Assembly: GCA_027858325.1 (NCBI GenBank)
Contig: JAQICU010000345.1
Coordinates: 1-14,333 of the forward strand
Length of the DNA: 14,333 nucleotides
Direction of reading: 5' to 3'
From: Candidatus Cloacimonadota bacterium
GTDB taxonomy: Bacteria > Cloacimonadota > Cloacimonadia > Cloacimonadales > TCS61
In this document: in pieces, positions 6,086-14,244 of the stretch
Layout: each line of letters starts with the position of its first letter
How positions within the stretch are numbered: the first letter of the stretch is position 1
Position numbers and translations under genes: made by a program
The notes under the pieces: generated by a model
What the model was told of the DNA's origin: nothing
The model's database searches: none
The model's input: the letters and a program-made list of their open reading frames with translations, nothing else

Positions 6086-8473
6086 TTATTTCTTATCCTT
6101 CACAAATCTATCGAACCATTCTATCATTTCTGCCAGTACATGCAGCCCCGATCTTCTGGCTCGATAGTTATGACCTTCATAGGGTAGAATTACAAGTTTT
6201 GCAATTCCGCTATTTCCCTTTAAAGCCTGATAAAATCTTTTTGATTGCATTGGATATGTTCCAGAGTTCGGATCATCTTCACCATGAATAAGTAAGATCG
6301 GTTCGTTAATTTTCTCAGCATGAGCAAATGGAGAAACTTCCATATAAAAATCTTTTGCTTTCCAGAAAGTACGACGTTCACTTTGGAATCCAAACGGAGT
6401 GAGTGTTCTGTTATAGGCACCGCTGCGTGCAATTCCGGCAGCACAGAGGTCACTGTGAGCGAGCACATTGGCGACCATGAAAGCTCCGTAACTATGCCCC
6501 GTAATTCCAACCCTGTCAGGGTCGATGATACCTCTTTCATCCAGATATTTAATAGCTGCTTCCACGCTGTTTACAGTTTGCTCGATGAATGTTTCATTCA
6601 CCGTTTCCGGATCTCCAACAATTGGAATTGAAGCTTTGGTGAGTACGGCGTATCCTAATAAAGCGAAGTAGCGAACAGAAGACCTGCTAAATCGACTGAA
6701 CTTATTTGATGTAGTTGTGATCTGTCCTGCAGTTGTGCTATCGGCAAATTCTTGAGGATAGGCATTGATAACCAGTGGTAGCCTGTCTCCATTTTGATAG
6801 TCAGTTGGAAGATAAAGTTCACCCGATAAAGGAATCCCGTCCTTTCTTGTGTATTTTACCATGTCTTTTTTAAGCTCTGCAAGTTTACTAAAATTATTCG
6901 GATAATTTGTGATCTCTTCTCTTTTTCCAGTTTTCAGATCGATAGAAAAATAGTTGGGTGGAGTATTTTGATCTTCACTTCTTATAATGATTTTATTTAA
7001 CTCATTATTGGCAAAACTGCGGAATGTTTCAAAAAGAGCTTTCCGACTCCGGAAGAGAACTTCCTTTTCTTTTACTAATAAATTAAATTTTGCCAGATAT
7101 GGATAATCACCTTGCGCAGTTGCTCCAGTACTGTTCTGATAATAAACACAATCTCCAATTTTAATAAAAACGTTCTCGCCACATTTGGTTTTTTTTTGAA
7201 CTAATTTTTCCGGGTCATTATATTTATCACGTGAACTTAGATCGTATATCAATCTTGGTTTGCTGCCTATTTCAAATAACCAGCCTTTTTTCCAGAGCCT
7301 GTCACGGTCATATTCATAATAAATAAGTTCATCCTCTACCTCTGACCAATTAATACTGGAGAAGCGATGCTCTGTTCTAAATAATTCTTCAATTTTTTCT
7401 GTTCGAGGTGAAGTTAAACGTATAATTTTATCACGGTGTTCAACTTTGTTTTCCGGGTCACCCTCATCCAGAGCTTCCACCCAGATCAACGATGCATCTT
7501 TAAATGGTTGCCACTGAAATTTACGGGGACCTGTGAGGGTGCCACCTATTGGGATCTCATCTTGCAAAGGTCTGCTGAGAAGCAGCTTTACAAGCTTTCC
7601 GTCTGTATCCCAGATCTCAAAAACTTTCGGGAAACGGTAATATGGTAGTAAATAAGAATATGGCCGTTGAATCTGTTCGATTAATAGATATTCATTATCC
7701 GGAGATGGCTTTACTTCACTGAAGACCACCGGTTTTCCGATCTTTTTTATTTTCCCGTTTCCAGTATTCAATGATATGATCTGTGAAGTAAAATAGTAAT
7801 CGAAAAGAGTTTCATCATGTTTATCCCTTAGAAGATTTTGATAAGTTCGAGTAATGCTTTTCTTGCCATACGTTTCTTCGATAACCGGAGATTCTGGTAC
7901 ATCAGGTTTGACAGGTTCATTCCCACGATCTTCAGGAATTACCTTCAGCAAAATATTCTCATTATCATTCAGCCAGCAAATTATTCCATCTTCCAGAATG
8001 TCATTAATTAGATAGTTAGAATAAACTTTACATTCTCCATTCTTCAAATTTGCAATAATGATCTGAATACCATTTTCTGTTTCATTTAGTAAAGCAGCTT
8101 TTTTATGATCATTGGAAATTACGATATTCCTTATTTTCGCATCGTCGGGTAACTGGATGGGAATTCGCAATTTATTTTTCAGATCAAAGATATTAATTAT
8201 ATTTGTGGGATAATTTTCCATTGGTGCATTCAATCTTTTACTTATATCTTCTCCTGCCAATTTCAAGGATGGTTCGGCAAGCTGTTCAAGCGTTTGATGT
8301 AATTGATAACTCATTTCTAAACCGAAATATTCAAACTGAATAAATTGAATATACGGATTTCTGGGCGTATCGTAAATTTTAACGATCTCATCGGCAGGAA
8401 GTTTATAACCAGTATCAGCATTTAATGTCATCAGTACCCCCAATAATATGAAAATAAAAAGTATTTTATTCAT
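6086..8473 (-). CDS. Exported S9 serine peptidase, glutamyl endopeptidase-like (S9D)
   Basis: A 795-residue prolyl-oligopeptidase-family protein, probably exported to the periplasm or cell surface. A signal peptide (MNKILFIFILLGVLMTLNA, cleavage before DTG) is followed by a long region expected to form the beta-propeller, then the alpha/beta-hydrolase domain (about 540-795). The catalytic triad is visible: Ser661 in GHSYGAF, Asp734 in HGEDDPN, His768 in EGHNY. The stretches IARSGAYNRTLTPFGFQ and GTYPMQSKRFYQALKG closely resemble plant chloroplast glutamyl endopeptidase (S9D), so cleavage after Glu is likelier than after Pro. The ATG at 8473 is chosen because GGAG lies 7 nt upstream and the signal peptide begins there; earlier in-frame ATGs overlap or precede that site. 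It appears monocistronic. Confidence 0.9.
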   Translation of the reverse strand: MNKILFIFILLGVLMTLNADTGYKLPADEIVKIYDTPRNPYIQFIQFEYFGLEMSYQLHQTLEQLAEPSLKLAGEDISKRLNAPMENYPTNIINIFDLKNKLRIPIQLPDDAKIRNIVISNDHKKAALLNETENGIQIIIANLKNGECKVYSNYLINDILEDGIICWLNDNENILLKVIPEDRGNEPVKPDVPESPVIEETYGKKSITRTYQNLLRDKHDETLFDYYFTSQIISLNTGNGKIKKIGKPVVFSEVKPSPDNEYLLIEQIQRPYSYLLPYYRFPKVFEIWDTDGKLVKLLLSRPLQDEIPIGGTLTGPRKFQWQPFKDASLIWVEALDEGDPENKVEHRDKIIRLTSPRTEKIEELFRTEHRFSSINWSEVEDELIYYEYDRDRLWKKGWLFEIGSKPRLIYDLSSRDKYNDPEKLVQKKTKCGENVFIKIGDCVYYQNSTGATAQGDYPYLAKFNLLVKEKEVLFRSRKALFETFRSFANNELNKIIIRSEDQNTPPNYFSIDLKTGKREEITNYPNNFSKLAELKKDMVKYTRKDGIPLSGELYLPTDYQNGDRLPLVINAYPQEFADSTTAGQITTTSNKFSRFSRSSVRYFALLGYAVLTKASIPIVGDPETVNETFIEQTVNSVEAAIKYLDERGIIDPDRVGITGHSYGAFMVANVLAHSDLCAAGIARSGAYNRTLTPFGFQSERRTFWKAKDFYMEVSPFAHAEKINEPILLIHGEDDPNSGTYPMQSKRFYQALKGNSGIAKLVILPYEGHNYRARRSGLHVLAEMIEWFDRFVKDKK

Positions 8474-8550
8474 GAACATTCTCCAATTTTTTATCAAATT
8501 CGAGGAAGTAAAAGGAGTTGCGTTTTGTCAAAAGATAAAATAATATTCTT

Positions 8551-8615
8551 TATCGAATCGTAAGGAACGACGACTCGATATAATAGCATCGACTTGTTGT
8601 TAACTTAAGAGTCGA
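8551..8615. promoter_or_regulatory. Two tandem dyads built from four related half-sites
   Basis: TATCGAATCGT (8551-8561) and ACGACTCGATA (8570-8580) form an inverted repeat matching at 10 of 11 positions. Then TCGACT (8589-8594) and AGTCGA (8610-8615) form a second one. Read in one orientation the four arms align to TATCGAnTCGT. They lie between the decarboxylase operon and the peptidase start, 78-142 bp upstream of the latter. They could be an operator for the peptidase gene or RNA hairpins in the 3' region of the operon. Confidence 0.4.
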
Positions 8616-8707
8616 AATATGAAGGAGCAATTATCCGAATTGACCGAAAACAAACAGGGCGCATCAAAGTGATACACTCTGCAATGAAATTATGTTATCT
8701 ATAAAAC

Positions 8708-9853
8708 TTAATTCCCTAAAATCCCCAAAAATACACCGGCTGCAACTGCAGAGCCGATAACACCGGCTACGTTTGGTGCCATGGCATGCATCAGCAGGAA
8801 ATTACTGCGATCATACTTCTGTCCCATGGTGTGAACTACACGGGCGCTATCAGGAACAGCACTCACACCGGAAGCACCGATCATCGGGTTCAATTTCTCT
8901 TTGAGGAACATGTTCATTAATTTAGCGAATATAACTCCAGTGGCGGTTGCAATACAGAATGAAAAAGCTCCCAAAGCAAATATCTTGATGGAACTGGAAG
9001 TGAGAAATCCCATATTCACACCATCCACTATTCTTACTGCTTGAGTGGATGCTCCCACACAGAGTCCTAGAACTATTGTAATAATATCTATGAGCGCATT
9101 TGAAGCTGTTCGTGCCAGTCGTTCAGTAACGCCGCTCTCTTTTAATAAATTTCCAAAGAACAGCATTCCCAACAAAGATGATGCGCCTGGGGCAATTAAA
9201 ATTGTAACAAGTGCTCCAATAATTGGGAATAATATCTTTTCTCGTTTAGTCACAAGTCGTGGCGTTTTCATGTGGATAAGTCGTTCTTTTTTGGTTGTGA
9301 ATAATTTTATAATTGGCGGTTGAATTACAGGAACAAGCGCCATGTAGGAATAAGCTGCAATTGCAATGGGACCTAAAAGATGCGGAGCAAGTTTAGTGGA
9401 TAAAAATATAGATGTAGGTCCATCAGCTCCACCAATAATACCGATCGCTCCCGATTCCATTACATTGAAGCCTAAAAGAAGAGAACCGATAAAGGTAGCA
9501 AAAATCCCGAATTGAGCAGCAGCACCGAGAAGAATTAATTTCGGATTTGCAATGAGAGTAGAAAAATCGGTCATTGCTCCAATTCCCAGAAAAATAAGTG
9601 GAGGATATAGGCCGAATCTAACACCGCCATACAACTGGTTCATTACCGAGCCTTGTGCATAAACCCCATAAGCTTCAGTTCCGGGCAGGTTTCCTAAAAT
9701 TACACCAAATCCAATAGGAACCAGCAGAAGCGGTTCAAAATCTTTGGCAATTCCCAGATAGATAAATACACCACCCACAACCATCATAATAAGATAAGGA
9801 AGCTGGATCTGAGCTAAGCCGGTCGTGTTGAAAAAATTAATTAATTCTGCCAT
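8708..9853 (-). CDS. mmdB: Sodium-pumping decarboxylase beta subunit (MmdB/OadB/GcdB family)
   Basis: A 381-residue integral membrane protein that decarboxylates carboxybiotin and couples this to sodium export. Family landmarks include GIIGGADGPTSIF, with the key Asp at 144, GASGVSAVPDSARVVH, and MHAMAPNVAGVIGSAVAAG near the C-terminus. Hydrophobic segments run through most of the length. The start is ATG 9853, with GGAG 9 nt upstream and a 4-nt gap after the biotin-carrier stop; an in-frame TTG at 9868 would start inside the ribosome site. It is the last gene of the operon. The beta subunit is shared by methylmalonyl-CoA, oxaloacetate and glutaconyl-CoA decarboxylases. The symbol rests on the MmdA-type alpha subunit in the same operon. 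I see no clear terminator after it. Confidence 0.94.
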   Translation of the reverse strand: MAELINFFNTTGLAQIQLPYLIMMVVGGVFIYLGIAKDFEPLLLVPIGFGVILGNLPGTEAYGVYAQGSVMNQLYGGVRFGLYPPLIFLGIGAMTDFSTLIANPKLILLGAAAQFGIFATFIGSLLLGFNVMESGAIGIIGGADGPTSIFLSTKLAPHLLGPIAIAAYSYMALVPVIQPPIIKLFTTKKERLIHMKTPRLVTKREKILFPIIGALVTILIAPGASSLLGMLFFGNLLKESGVTERLARTASNALIDIITIVLGLCVGASTQAVRIVDGVNMGFLTSSSIKIFALGAFSFCIATATGVIFAKLMNMFLKEKLNPMIGASGVSAVPDSARVVHTMGQKYDRSNFLLMHAMAPNVAGVIGSAVAAGVFLGILGN

Positions 9854-9857
9854 TATC

Positions 9858-10286
9858 TTAAGCTCCAACTTCTATTAAAACTTCACCTTCCTGTACTGAT
9901 GTACCCTCTTTTACCCTGATCTTCTTAATTATACCGGTAGCAGTTGAGGTGATCTCAGATTCCATTTTCATTGCTTCCAATATTAATACAGGATCACCCG
10001 CATTCACGCTGTCACCTTCTTTAACAAGTAAACGCAGTACTAAACCAGGAATAGGTGCAAGAACAGATCCCGGAGCAGCAGCAACTGGTTTTGAAGGTGT
10101 TTTCACTACATTTAGTGCCGGTTGTGTTTTCTGAGAACGTACTATCTCCTTCTTCCTTCGCTCTGCGTGTTCCAGGTTTATCTTATAATCGATCCCGTTA
10201 ACTTCTACAATCACTTGATCACTTTTATATTTCTTGATCCTGGCATCGTATTTTTCACCGTTTATTTTCATCCTATATGTTTTCAT
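9858..10286 (-). CDS. mmdC: Biotin carrier subunit of the sodium-pumping decarboxylase
   Basis: A 142-residue biotin carboxyl carrier protein that shuttles the carboxyl group from the alpha subunit to the membrane beta subunit. The C-terminal biotinyl/lipoyl domain (about 75-142) holds the biotin attachment motif EAMKMES, with Lys107 as the modified residue, and the partner hairpin GIIKKIRVKEGTSVQEGEVL. A short Ala/Pro-containing linker (about 55-75: KTPSKPVAAAPG) separates it from a small N-terminal beta region (KINGEKYDARI, VEVNGIDYKI) common in these carriers. The start ATG overlaps the stop of the upstream small subunit in an ATGA junction. A biotin ligase would be needed in trans and is not in the window. 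Confidence 0.94.
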   Translation of the reverse strand: MKTYRMKINGEKYDARIKKYKSDQVIVEVNGIDYKINLEHAERRKKEIVRSQKTQPALNVVKTPSKPVAAAPGSVLAPIPGLVLRLLVKEGDSVNAGDPVLILEAMKMESEITSTATGIIKKIRVKEGTSVQEGEVLIEVGA

Positions 10287-10861
10287 AATCTACCTCTTCT
10301 GCTTTCAAAAACTCTATTCTCAACCATGCCGGCAGCTTTCCACATACTTATCGTTTGTCTTTTCCATGTCAGATTGATCTTGTCTTTCTCTTCCGCATCA
10401 TGCAGGAACATTGCGGTGATAGCTGCAACTACACCATTACTGCTGATATGATCTTTTGGAGCAGAAACTTTTCCTGACGTAGTTTGAACTGAAGTTTTTT
10501 TCTTTTTCTTAGGCTTACCAATATGCTGCAGAGAATTTATTATTAATCCAACTATCAGAAGGCTGGCAAAGACTATACCCATTCCAACAAATATGATGCC
10601 AGTATAAAATGACTTTTTGTTTATGCGATATTCTGCAAAAGCTTTTTCCAGATCTTCATTGGAAATTTCTAATTTCTGCATACTCTCATTAAACTTTGTT
10701 TGATCATCAAGCTTGAGGTATTGTGTAATTTTTTTTACAGGAACATCTGTCAGTTCGGAAATTTCCAGTAATGTTGTGCTTGGAGCAAAATTGAATTTCT
10801 GCTCCTCAGCAAAGCAAGTTACAGCAAAAAAAATGAACAAAAGGGATATTACTTTTTTCAT
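10283..10861 (-). CDS. Decarboxylase small membrane subunit (OadG/MmdD type) with exported N-terminal domain
   Basis: A 192-residue membrane protein expected to hold the decarboxylase complex together. It has a signal peptide (about 1-18, ending CFA before EE) and an exported helical segment (about 25-80). One transmembrane helix follows (about 87-110: TGIIFVGMGIVFASLLIVG), then a Lys-rich cytoplasmic linker. The C-terminal part carries SNGVVAAITAMFLH and TISMWKAAGMVENR, which match the conserved tail of OadG-type gamma subunits. Such subunits are usually about 80-120 residues and begin near the helix, so the 80-residue N-terminal part is an addition. The ATG at 10861 is preferred because AGGA is 7 nt upstream; the ATG at 10867 is too close. 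It follows the alpha-subunit stop by 9 nt and overlaps the biotin carrier by 4 nt. Confidence 0.8.
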   Translation of the reverse strand: MKKVISLLFIFFAVTCFAEEQKFNFAPSTTLLEISELTDVPVKKITQYLKLDDQTKFNESMQKLEISNEDLEKAFAEYRINKKSFYTGIIFVGMGIVFASLLIVGLIINSLQHIGKPKKKKKTSVQTTSGKVSAPKDHISSNGVVAAITAMFLHDAEEKDKINLTWKRQTISMWKAAGMVENRVFESRRGRL

Positions 10862-10870
10862 AACCATTTC

Positions 10871-12421
10871 CTAGAGCGGGATATTTCCGTGTTTTTTTGG
10901 TGGGTTGGAAACGCGTTTTGTGGCCAGCATTTCCAGTGAGCGGATTATGCGGAAACGTGTTGAAGCCGGCTCAATGATATCATCAATATAACCCTTTTTC
11001 GCAGCAACATAGGGATTTGCAAATTTGTCTCTATATTCTTCTTCCTTCTCATTTGCTACTTTTACCGGATCATCTGCCTCATTAACTTCTTTACGGAACA
11101 CGATCTCTACTGCACCTTTGGGTCCCATAACTGCGATTTCGGCTGTAGGCCAGGCATAAACTACATCAGCTCCCATACTGCTGCTGTTCATCACACAATA
11201 GGCACCACCGTAAGCTTTACGAATGATAACTGTGATCTTGGGAACGGTTGCTTCTGCAAATGCATATAGAAGTTTTGCTCCATGACGGATTATTCCATTT
11301 TGTTCCTGATTACTGCCCGGAAGGAAACCAGGTACATCTTCCAAAACTACCAATGGAATATTAAAAGCATCGCAAAAACGGACAAAACGCGCAGCTTTAA
11401 CAGAAGCATTAATATCCAATACTCCGGCAAGAACCTTAGGCTGGCTGGCGATAATACCTACGCTGTGTCCATTCATTCTTGCAAAGCCAACAACGATATT
11501 CTGAGCATAATTTCTGGAAGTTTCTAAAAATTCACCGCTATCTACAAGATTATTAATTATATCTAATATGTCATATGGTTTATGAGGATTATCAGGAATA
11601 ATGGAGTTGAGTTCTTCGCAGTATCTGTCGATAGAATCATTTGGAGCAATGTAGGGAGGAGTTTCCATATTATTAGAAGGAAGATAGCTTACAAGCTTCT
11701 GGATCAGAAGCAAGGTTTCTTCTTCATTATCACTTACATAATGGGCAACACCGCTTTTAGTAACGTGCATCATTGCCCCACCCAATTGTTCAGTTGTAAC
11801 GTCCTCATTAAGAACGGTTTTTACAACTTTTGGTCCGGTTACGAACATATAACTCGTCTGCTTATTCATGAAGATGAAATCTGTGATAGCCGGGGAATAG
11901 ACGGCGCCGCCGGCGCAAGGTCCCATAATTGCAGTTATCTGCGGGATAACACCCGAAGCACGAACATTTCGTAAAAATATTTCAGCATAACCGGCCAGAG
12001 CATCTACACCTTCCTGCACTCTTGCGCCACCCGAATCAGGAAGACCAATAACGGGTGCTCCCATCTTCATTGCCATATCCATAACTTTACAAATTTTTTC
12101 TGATTGTGTTTTAGAAAGTGATCCACCGGAAACTGTGAAATCCTGTGCATATAGATAGAACATTCTGCCATCTATAGTAGCGCAGCCTGTAACAACTCCA
12201 TCACCCGGGATCTTGGGTTTATTATCCATTCCAAAATCTGTACAACGATGCTCAATAAACATGTCAAATTCTTCGAAACTATCTTCATCAACCAGGATCT
12301 TTATCCTTTCACGAGCTGTCAGCTTTCCTTTGGAATGCTGCGCCTCAATACGCTTTTCTCCACCACCGAGTTTCGCTTCTTCGCGTTTTATACGGAGTTC
12401 GGAAATTTTTTCTTGTTCCAT
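10871..12421 (-). CDS. mmdA: Methylmalonyl-CoA decarboxylase alpha subunit (acyl-CoA carboxyltransferase)
   Basis: A 516-residue carboxyltransferase of the MmdA/PccB family, which moves the carboxyl group between (S)-methylmalonyl-CoA and biotin. The crotonase-like N- and C-terminal halves show GGARVQEG (131-138), GPCAGGAVYSPAITD (167-181), KVLAGVLDI, VPGFLPG and RKAYGGAYCVMNS. Length matches MmdA. It is shorter than the roughly 590-residue glutaconyl-CoA enzyme and unlike the TIM-barrel alpha subunit of oxaloacetate decarboxylase. Together with the sodium-pump beta subunit downstream this favours methylmalonyl-CoA decarboxylase; substrate is still an inference. Start at ATG 12421: GGAGAGGA lies just upstream, whereas TTG 12433 is part of that site. 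It is the first gene of the operon, with a promoter at 12491-12518. Confidence 0.93.
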   Translation of the reverse strand: MEQEKISELRIKREEAKLGGGEKRIEAQHSKGKLTARERIKILVDEDSFEEFDMFIEHRCTDFGMDNKPKIPGDGVVTGCATIDGRMFYLYAQDFTVSGGSLSKTQSEKICKVMDMAMKMGAPVIGLPDSGGARVQEGVDALAGYAEIFLRNVRASGVIPQITAIMGPCAGGAVYSPAITDFIFMNKQTSYMFVTGPKVVKTVLNEDVTTEQLGGAMMHVTKSGVAHYVSDNEEETLLLIQKLVSYLPSNNMETPPYIAPNDSIDRYCEELNSIIPDNPHKPYDILDIINNLVDSGEFLETSRNYAQNIVVGFARMNGHSVGIIASQPKVLAGVLDINASVKAARFVRFCDAFNIPLVVLEDVPGFLPGSNQEQNGIIRHGAKLLYAFAEATVPKITVIIRKAYGGAYCVMNSSSMGADVVYAWPTAEIAVMGPKGAVEIVFRKEVNEADDPVKVANEKEEEYRDKFANPYVAAKKGYIDDIIEPASTRFRIIRSLEMLATKRVSNPPKKHGNIPL

Positions 12422-12460
12422 TATCCTCTCCAAATATTTTAAATAACATTTTATGCATGC

Positions 12461-12488
12461 ACTACTTCATTATCAGAGTGAATGTAGT
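12461..12488. promoter_or_regulatory. Inverted repeat at the mmdA transcription start
   Basis: ACTACTTC (12461-12468) and GAATGTAGT (12480-12488) form an imperfect inverted repeat with one bulged base around an 11-nt centre. It begins 3 bp downstream of the predicted mmdA -10 box, where a bound repressor would block transcription, or it could form a hairpin at the mRNA 5' end. Confidence 0.35.
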
Positions 12489-12490
12489 CA

Positions 12491-12518
12491 ATAATATTAT
12501 TAAAAAGATAGAAGTAAA
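12491..12518 (-). promoter_or_regulatory. Promoter of the decarboxylase operon
   Basis: On the minus strand TTTACT (12518-12513) and TATTAT (12496-12491; 5 of 6 matches) are spaced by 16 bp. The start would be near 12484, giving a leader of about 60 nt before mmdA. It is the best match in the divergent intergenic region on this strand. Confidence 0.5.
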
Positions 12519-12577
12519 CCCCTCATAAAATTCAAATTAATACAGAACTAGTAAACATTAATCATTATTTATTATTC

Positions 12578-12625
12578 TTGACAAGTAAAGATGATTTTTT
12601 AACAATTAATTTTTAATATTATAAT
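12578..12625 (+). promoter_or_regulatory. Promoter region of the HD-GYP gene
   Basis: There is a perfect TTGACA at 12578-12583 with AACAAT 17 bp downstream (12601-12606), and separately a perfect TATAAT at 12620-12625 lacking a good -35. The second would start transcription near 12632, about 25 nt before the GTG. The two perfect hexamers are 36 bp apart, too far to form one promoter. Which one is used cannot be decided here. Confidence 0.5.
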
Positions 12626-12656
12626 TACAGAGAATTCATAGTAAAGGATTAATATT

Positions 12657-14045
12657 GTGATAAATATCAAAAACAGGCTTCCTAGTTTTAAAGAAATGAA
12701 ATTGAATATATTAACACTAACGTTTCATGGCGATCTTGAGAGTAACTACATAAATGATTACTATAAAAAATCTATCTACCAGGTTAGGATCTCATTCTTC
12801 CTGGCGGTTTTACTCTACGGTTTCTTTGGGTTATTGGATATGAATCTTGCTTCAGAAATGCGCAACATGATGTGGCTTATCAGATTTTCTGTAATTGTTC
12901 CTATCGGGTTACTGGTTCTGGTAACTTCCTATGCAAAAGATTTCGATAAATACCGTGATATAACAATGGCTTTCACAATGATCCTGTTCAGCATCGGGCT
13001 CTTAATCATGACGATTATTACCCCCAAGCCGGTTGATTTTGCCTATTATGCAATTCTAATGGTTACATTTGTTTTTGTGTATACATTCATCGGTATCCGT
13101 TTCATATCAGCAACTCTTACGGGGATCATTATATTACTTCTCTATGAGATCACGGCACTATTTATTATAAAAACTCCACTTGCAATAATCTCAAAGAACA
13201 ACTTTATTTTTCTGAGTACAAATCTTGTGGGCAGGTTCGCAGCATACAGCATCGAATTCTATTCTCGTCGCGATTTCTTTATTACGACAATTTTAGAAAA
13301 TAATCAGAATGAGATGACTGAATTAAACGATGAATTAGAAGAACGAATAAGTGTTCAAACAGAGGAACTTGTTAAAACGAATAGAGGATTGATCAAAGAG
13401 ATAGAATTCAGGGAAAAAGTAGAAAAAGAACTGCTCTCTACAAATGTAAAATTGAACAAATTGCTTAACGATACTGTAACCGGACTTGTCTCTGCCATCG
13501 AATACAGAGACCCTTATACTGCTGGACACCAAAGACGTGTTACCCAGCTTGCAGTTGCTATTGCTGGGAAAATGAAACTCTCTAAAGATGAAGTTGATTG
13601 CATCCGTATAGCTGCTATGATACACGATATAGGAAAGATTAACATTCCTGTAGAAATTCTTAGTAAACCGGGTAGTATTAATCAGTATGAACTCGAGTTA
13701 ATGCAGAACCATCCACAGGCAGGTTATGATATTTTAAAAGAGATCGAATTCCCGTGGCCTGTTGCAGAAGCTGTTCACCAGCATCATGAACGTCTGGATG
13801 GCTCAGGTTATCCAAATGGACTTAAAGGTGATGATATCATGTTGGAATCAAGAGTTATTTACGTGGCAGATGTTGTGGAAGCCATGTCTTCGCACCGACC
13901 TTACAGACCTGCTCTGGGAGTCCAAAAAGCATTGGATGAACTGAAAATAAATAAAGGAAAACTCTATGACGATCATATTGTAGATGCCTGTTTAAAATTA
14001 TTTAATAAAGATAATTTTGAGTTTGAAAAGAAGACAAGTTATTAA
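12657..14045 (+). CDS. Membrane-anchored HD-GYP domain phosphodiesterase (probable cyclic-di-GMP hydrolase)
   Basis: A 462-residue signalling protein that probably degrades cyclic di-GMP in response to a membrane-sensed cue. About six transmembrane segments lie between residues 44 and 200 (near 44-62, 71-91, 103-122, 129-148, 151-171, 180-200). A coiled coil follows (about 213-270), then the HD-GYP domain (about 272-445). Metal and catalytic residues are present: H291 in TAGHQRRV, HD 323-324 in MIHDIGK, H352, H376-H377 and D405. The signature HHERLDGSGYP is intact at 376-386, so activity is expected. The GTG start has AGGA 8 nt upstream. Two stop codons follow in tandem (TAATAA). It is the only clear plus-strand gene, divergent from the decarboxylase operon. 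The N-terminal membrane region looks like those of some class III adenylate cyclases; its ligand is unknown. Confidence 0.92.
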   Translation: MINIKNRLPSFKEMKLNILTLTFHGDLESNYINDYYKKSIYQVRISFFLAVLLYGFFGLLDMNLASEMRNMMWLIRFSVIVPIGLLVLVTSYAKDFDKYRDITMAFTMILFSIGLLIMTIITPKPVDFAYYAILMVTFVFVYTFIGIRFISATLTGIIILLLYEITALFIIKTPLAIISKNNFIFLSTNLVGRFAAYSIEFYSRRDFFITTILENNQNEMTELNDELEERISVQTEELVKTNRGLIKEIEFREKVEKELLSTNVKLNKLLNDTVTGLVSAIEYRDPYTAGHQRRVTQLAVAIAGKMKLSKDEVDCIRIAAMIHDIGKINIPVEILSKPGSINQYELELMQNHPQAGYDILKEIEFPWPVAEAVHQHHERLDGSGYPNGLKGDDIMLESRVIYVADVVEAMSSHRPYRPALGVQKALDELKINKGKLYDDHIVDACLKLFNKDNFEFEKKTSY

Positions 14046-14083
14046 TAAATTTCCTTACTTGGTTTCTGTATAGATCAACAAAA

Positions 14084-14113
14084 CAAAAAGCCCACTGCAA
14101 AGTGGGCTTAAAT
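14084..14113. terminator. Hairpin terminator, possibly bidirectional
   Basis: A perfect 9-bp stem (AAGCCCACT 14088-14096, AGTGGGCTT 14101-14109) closes a GCAA tetraloop, 42 nt after the HD-GYP stop. The T run is better on the minus strand (CTTTTTG) than on the plus strand (CTTAAATATT), so it could also end a minus-strand transcript entering from the right. Confidence 0.75.
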
Positions 14114-14244
14114 ATTAACCATAGATTACTTATTTGTTTCATTCAAACTGTTGTATGGTCCAACAGTGTGTGAACATTACTCATCTCATCTTTTACGCTG
14201 ATTTTAAAGGTGAACTCTGTTACCTTTCTCACAAAAAATGCATC

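Noticed and set aside
8526..8531. TTGACA on the minus strand upstream of the peptidase
   Set aside because: No acceptable -10 hexamer lies 15-19 bp downstream.
8619..8672. Short plus-strand ORF MKEQLSELTENKQGASK in the spacer upstream of the peptidase
   Set aside because: Only 17 codons, weak ribosome site, no recognisable pattern, and the nearby TATAAT (8579-8584) lacks a -35.
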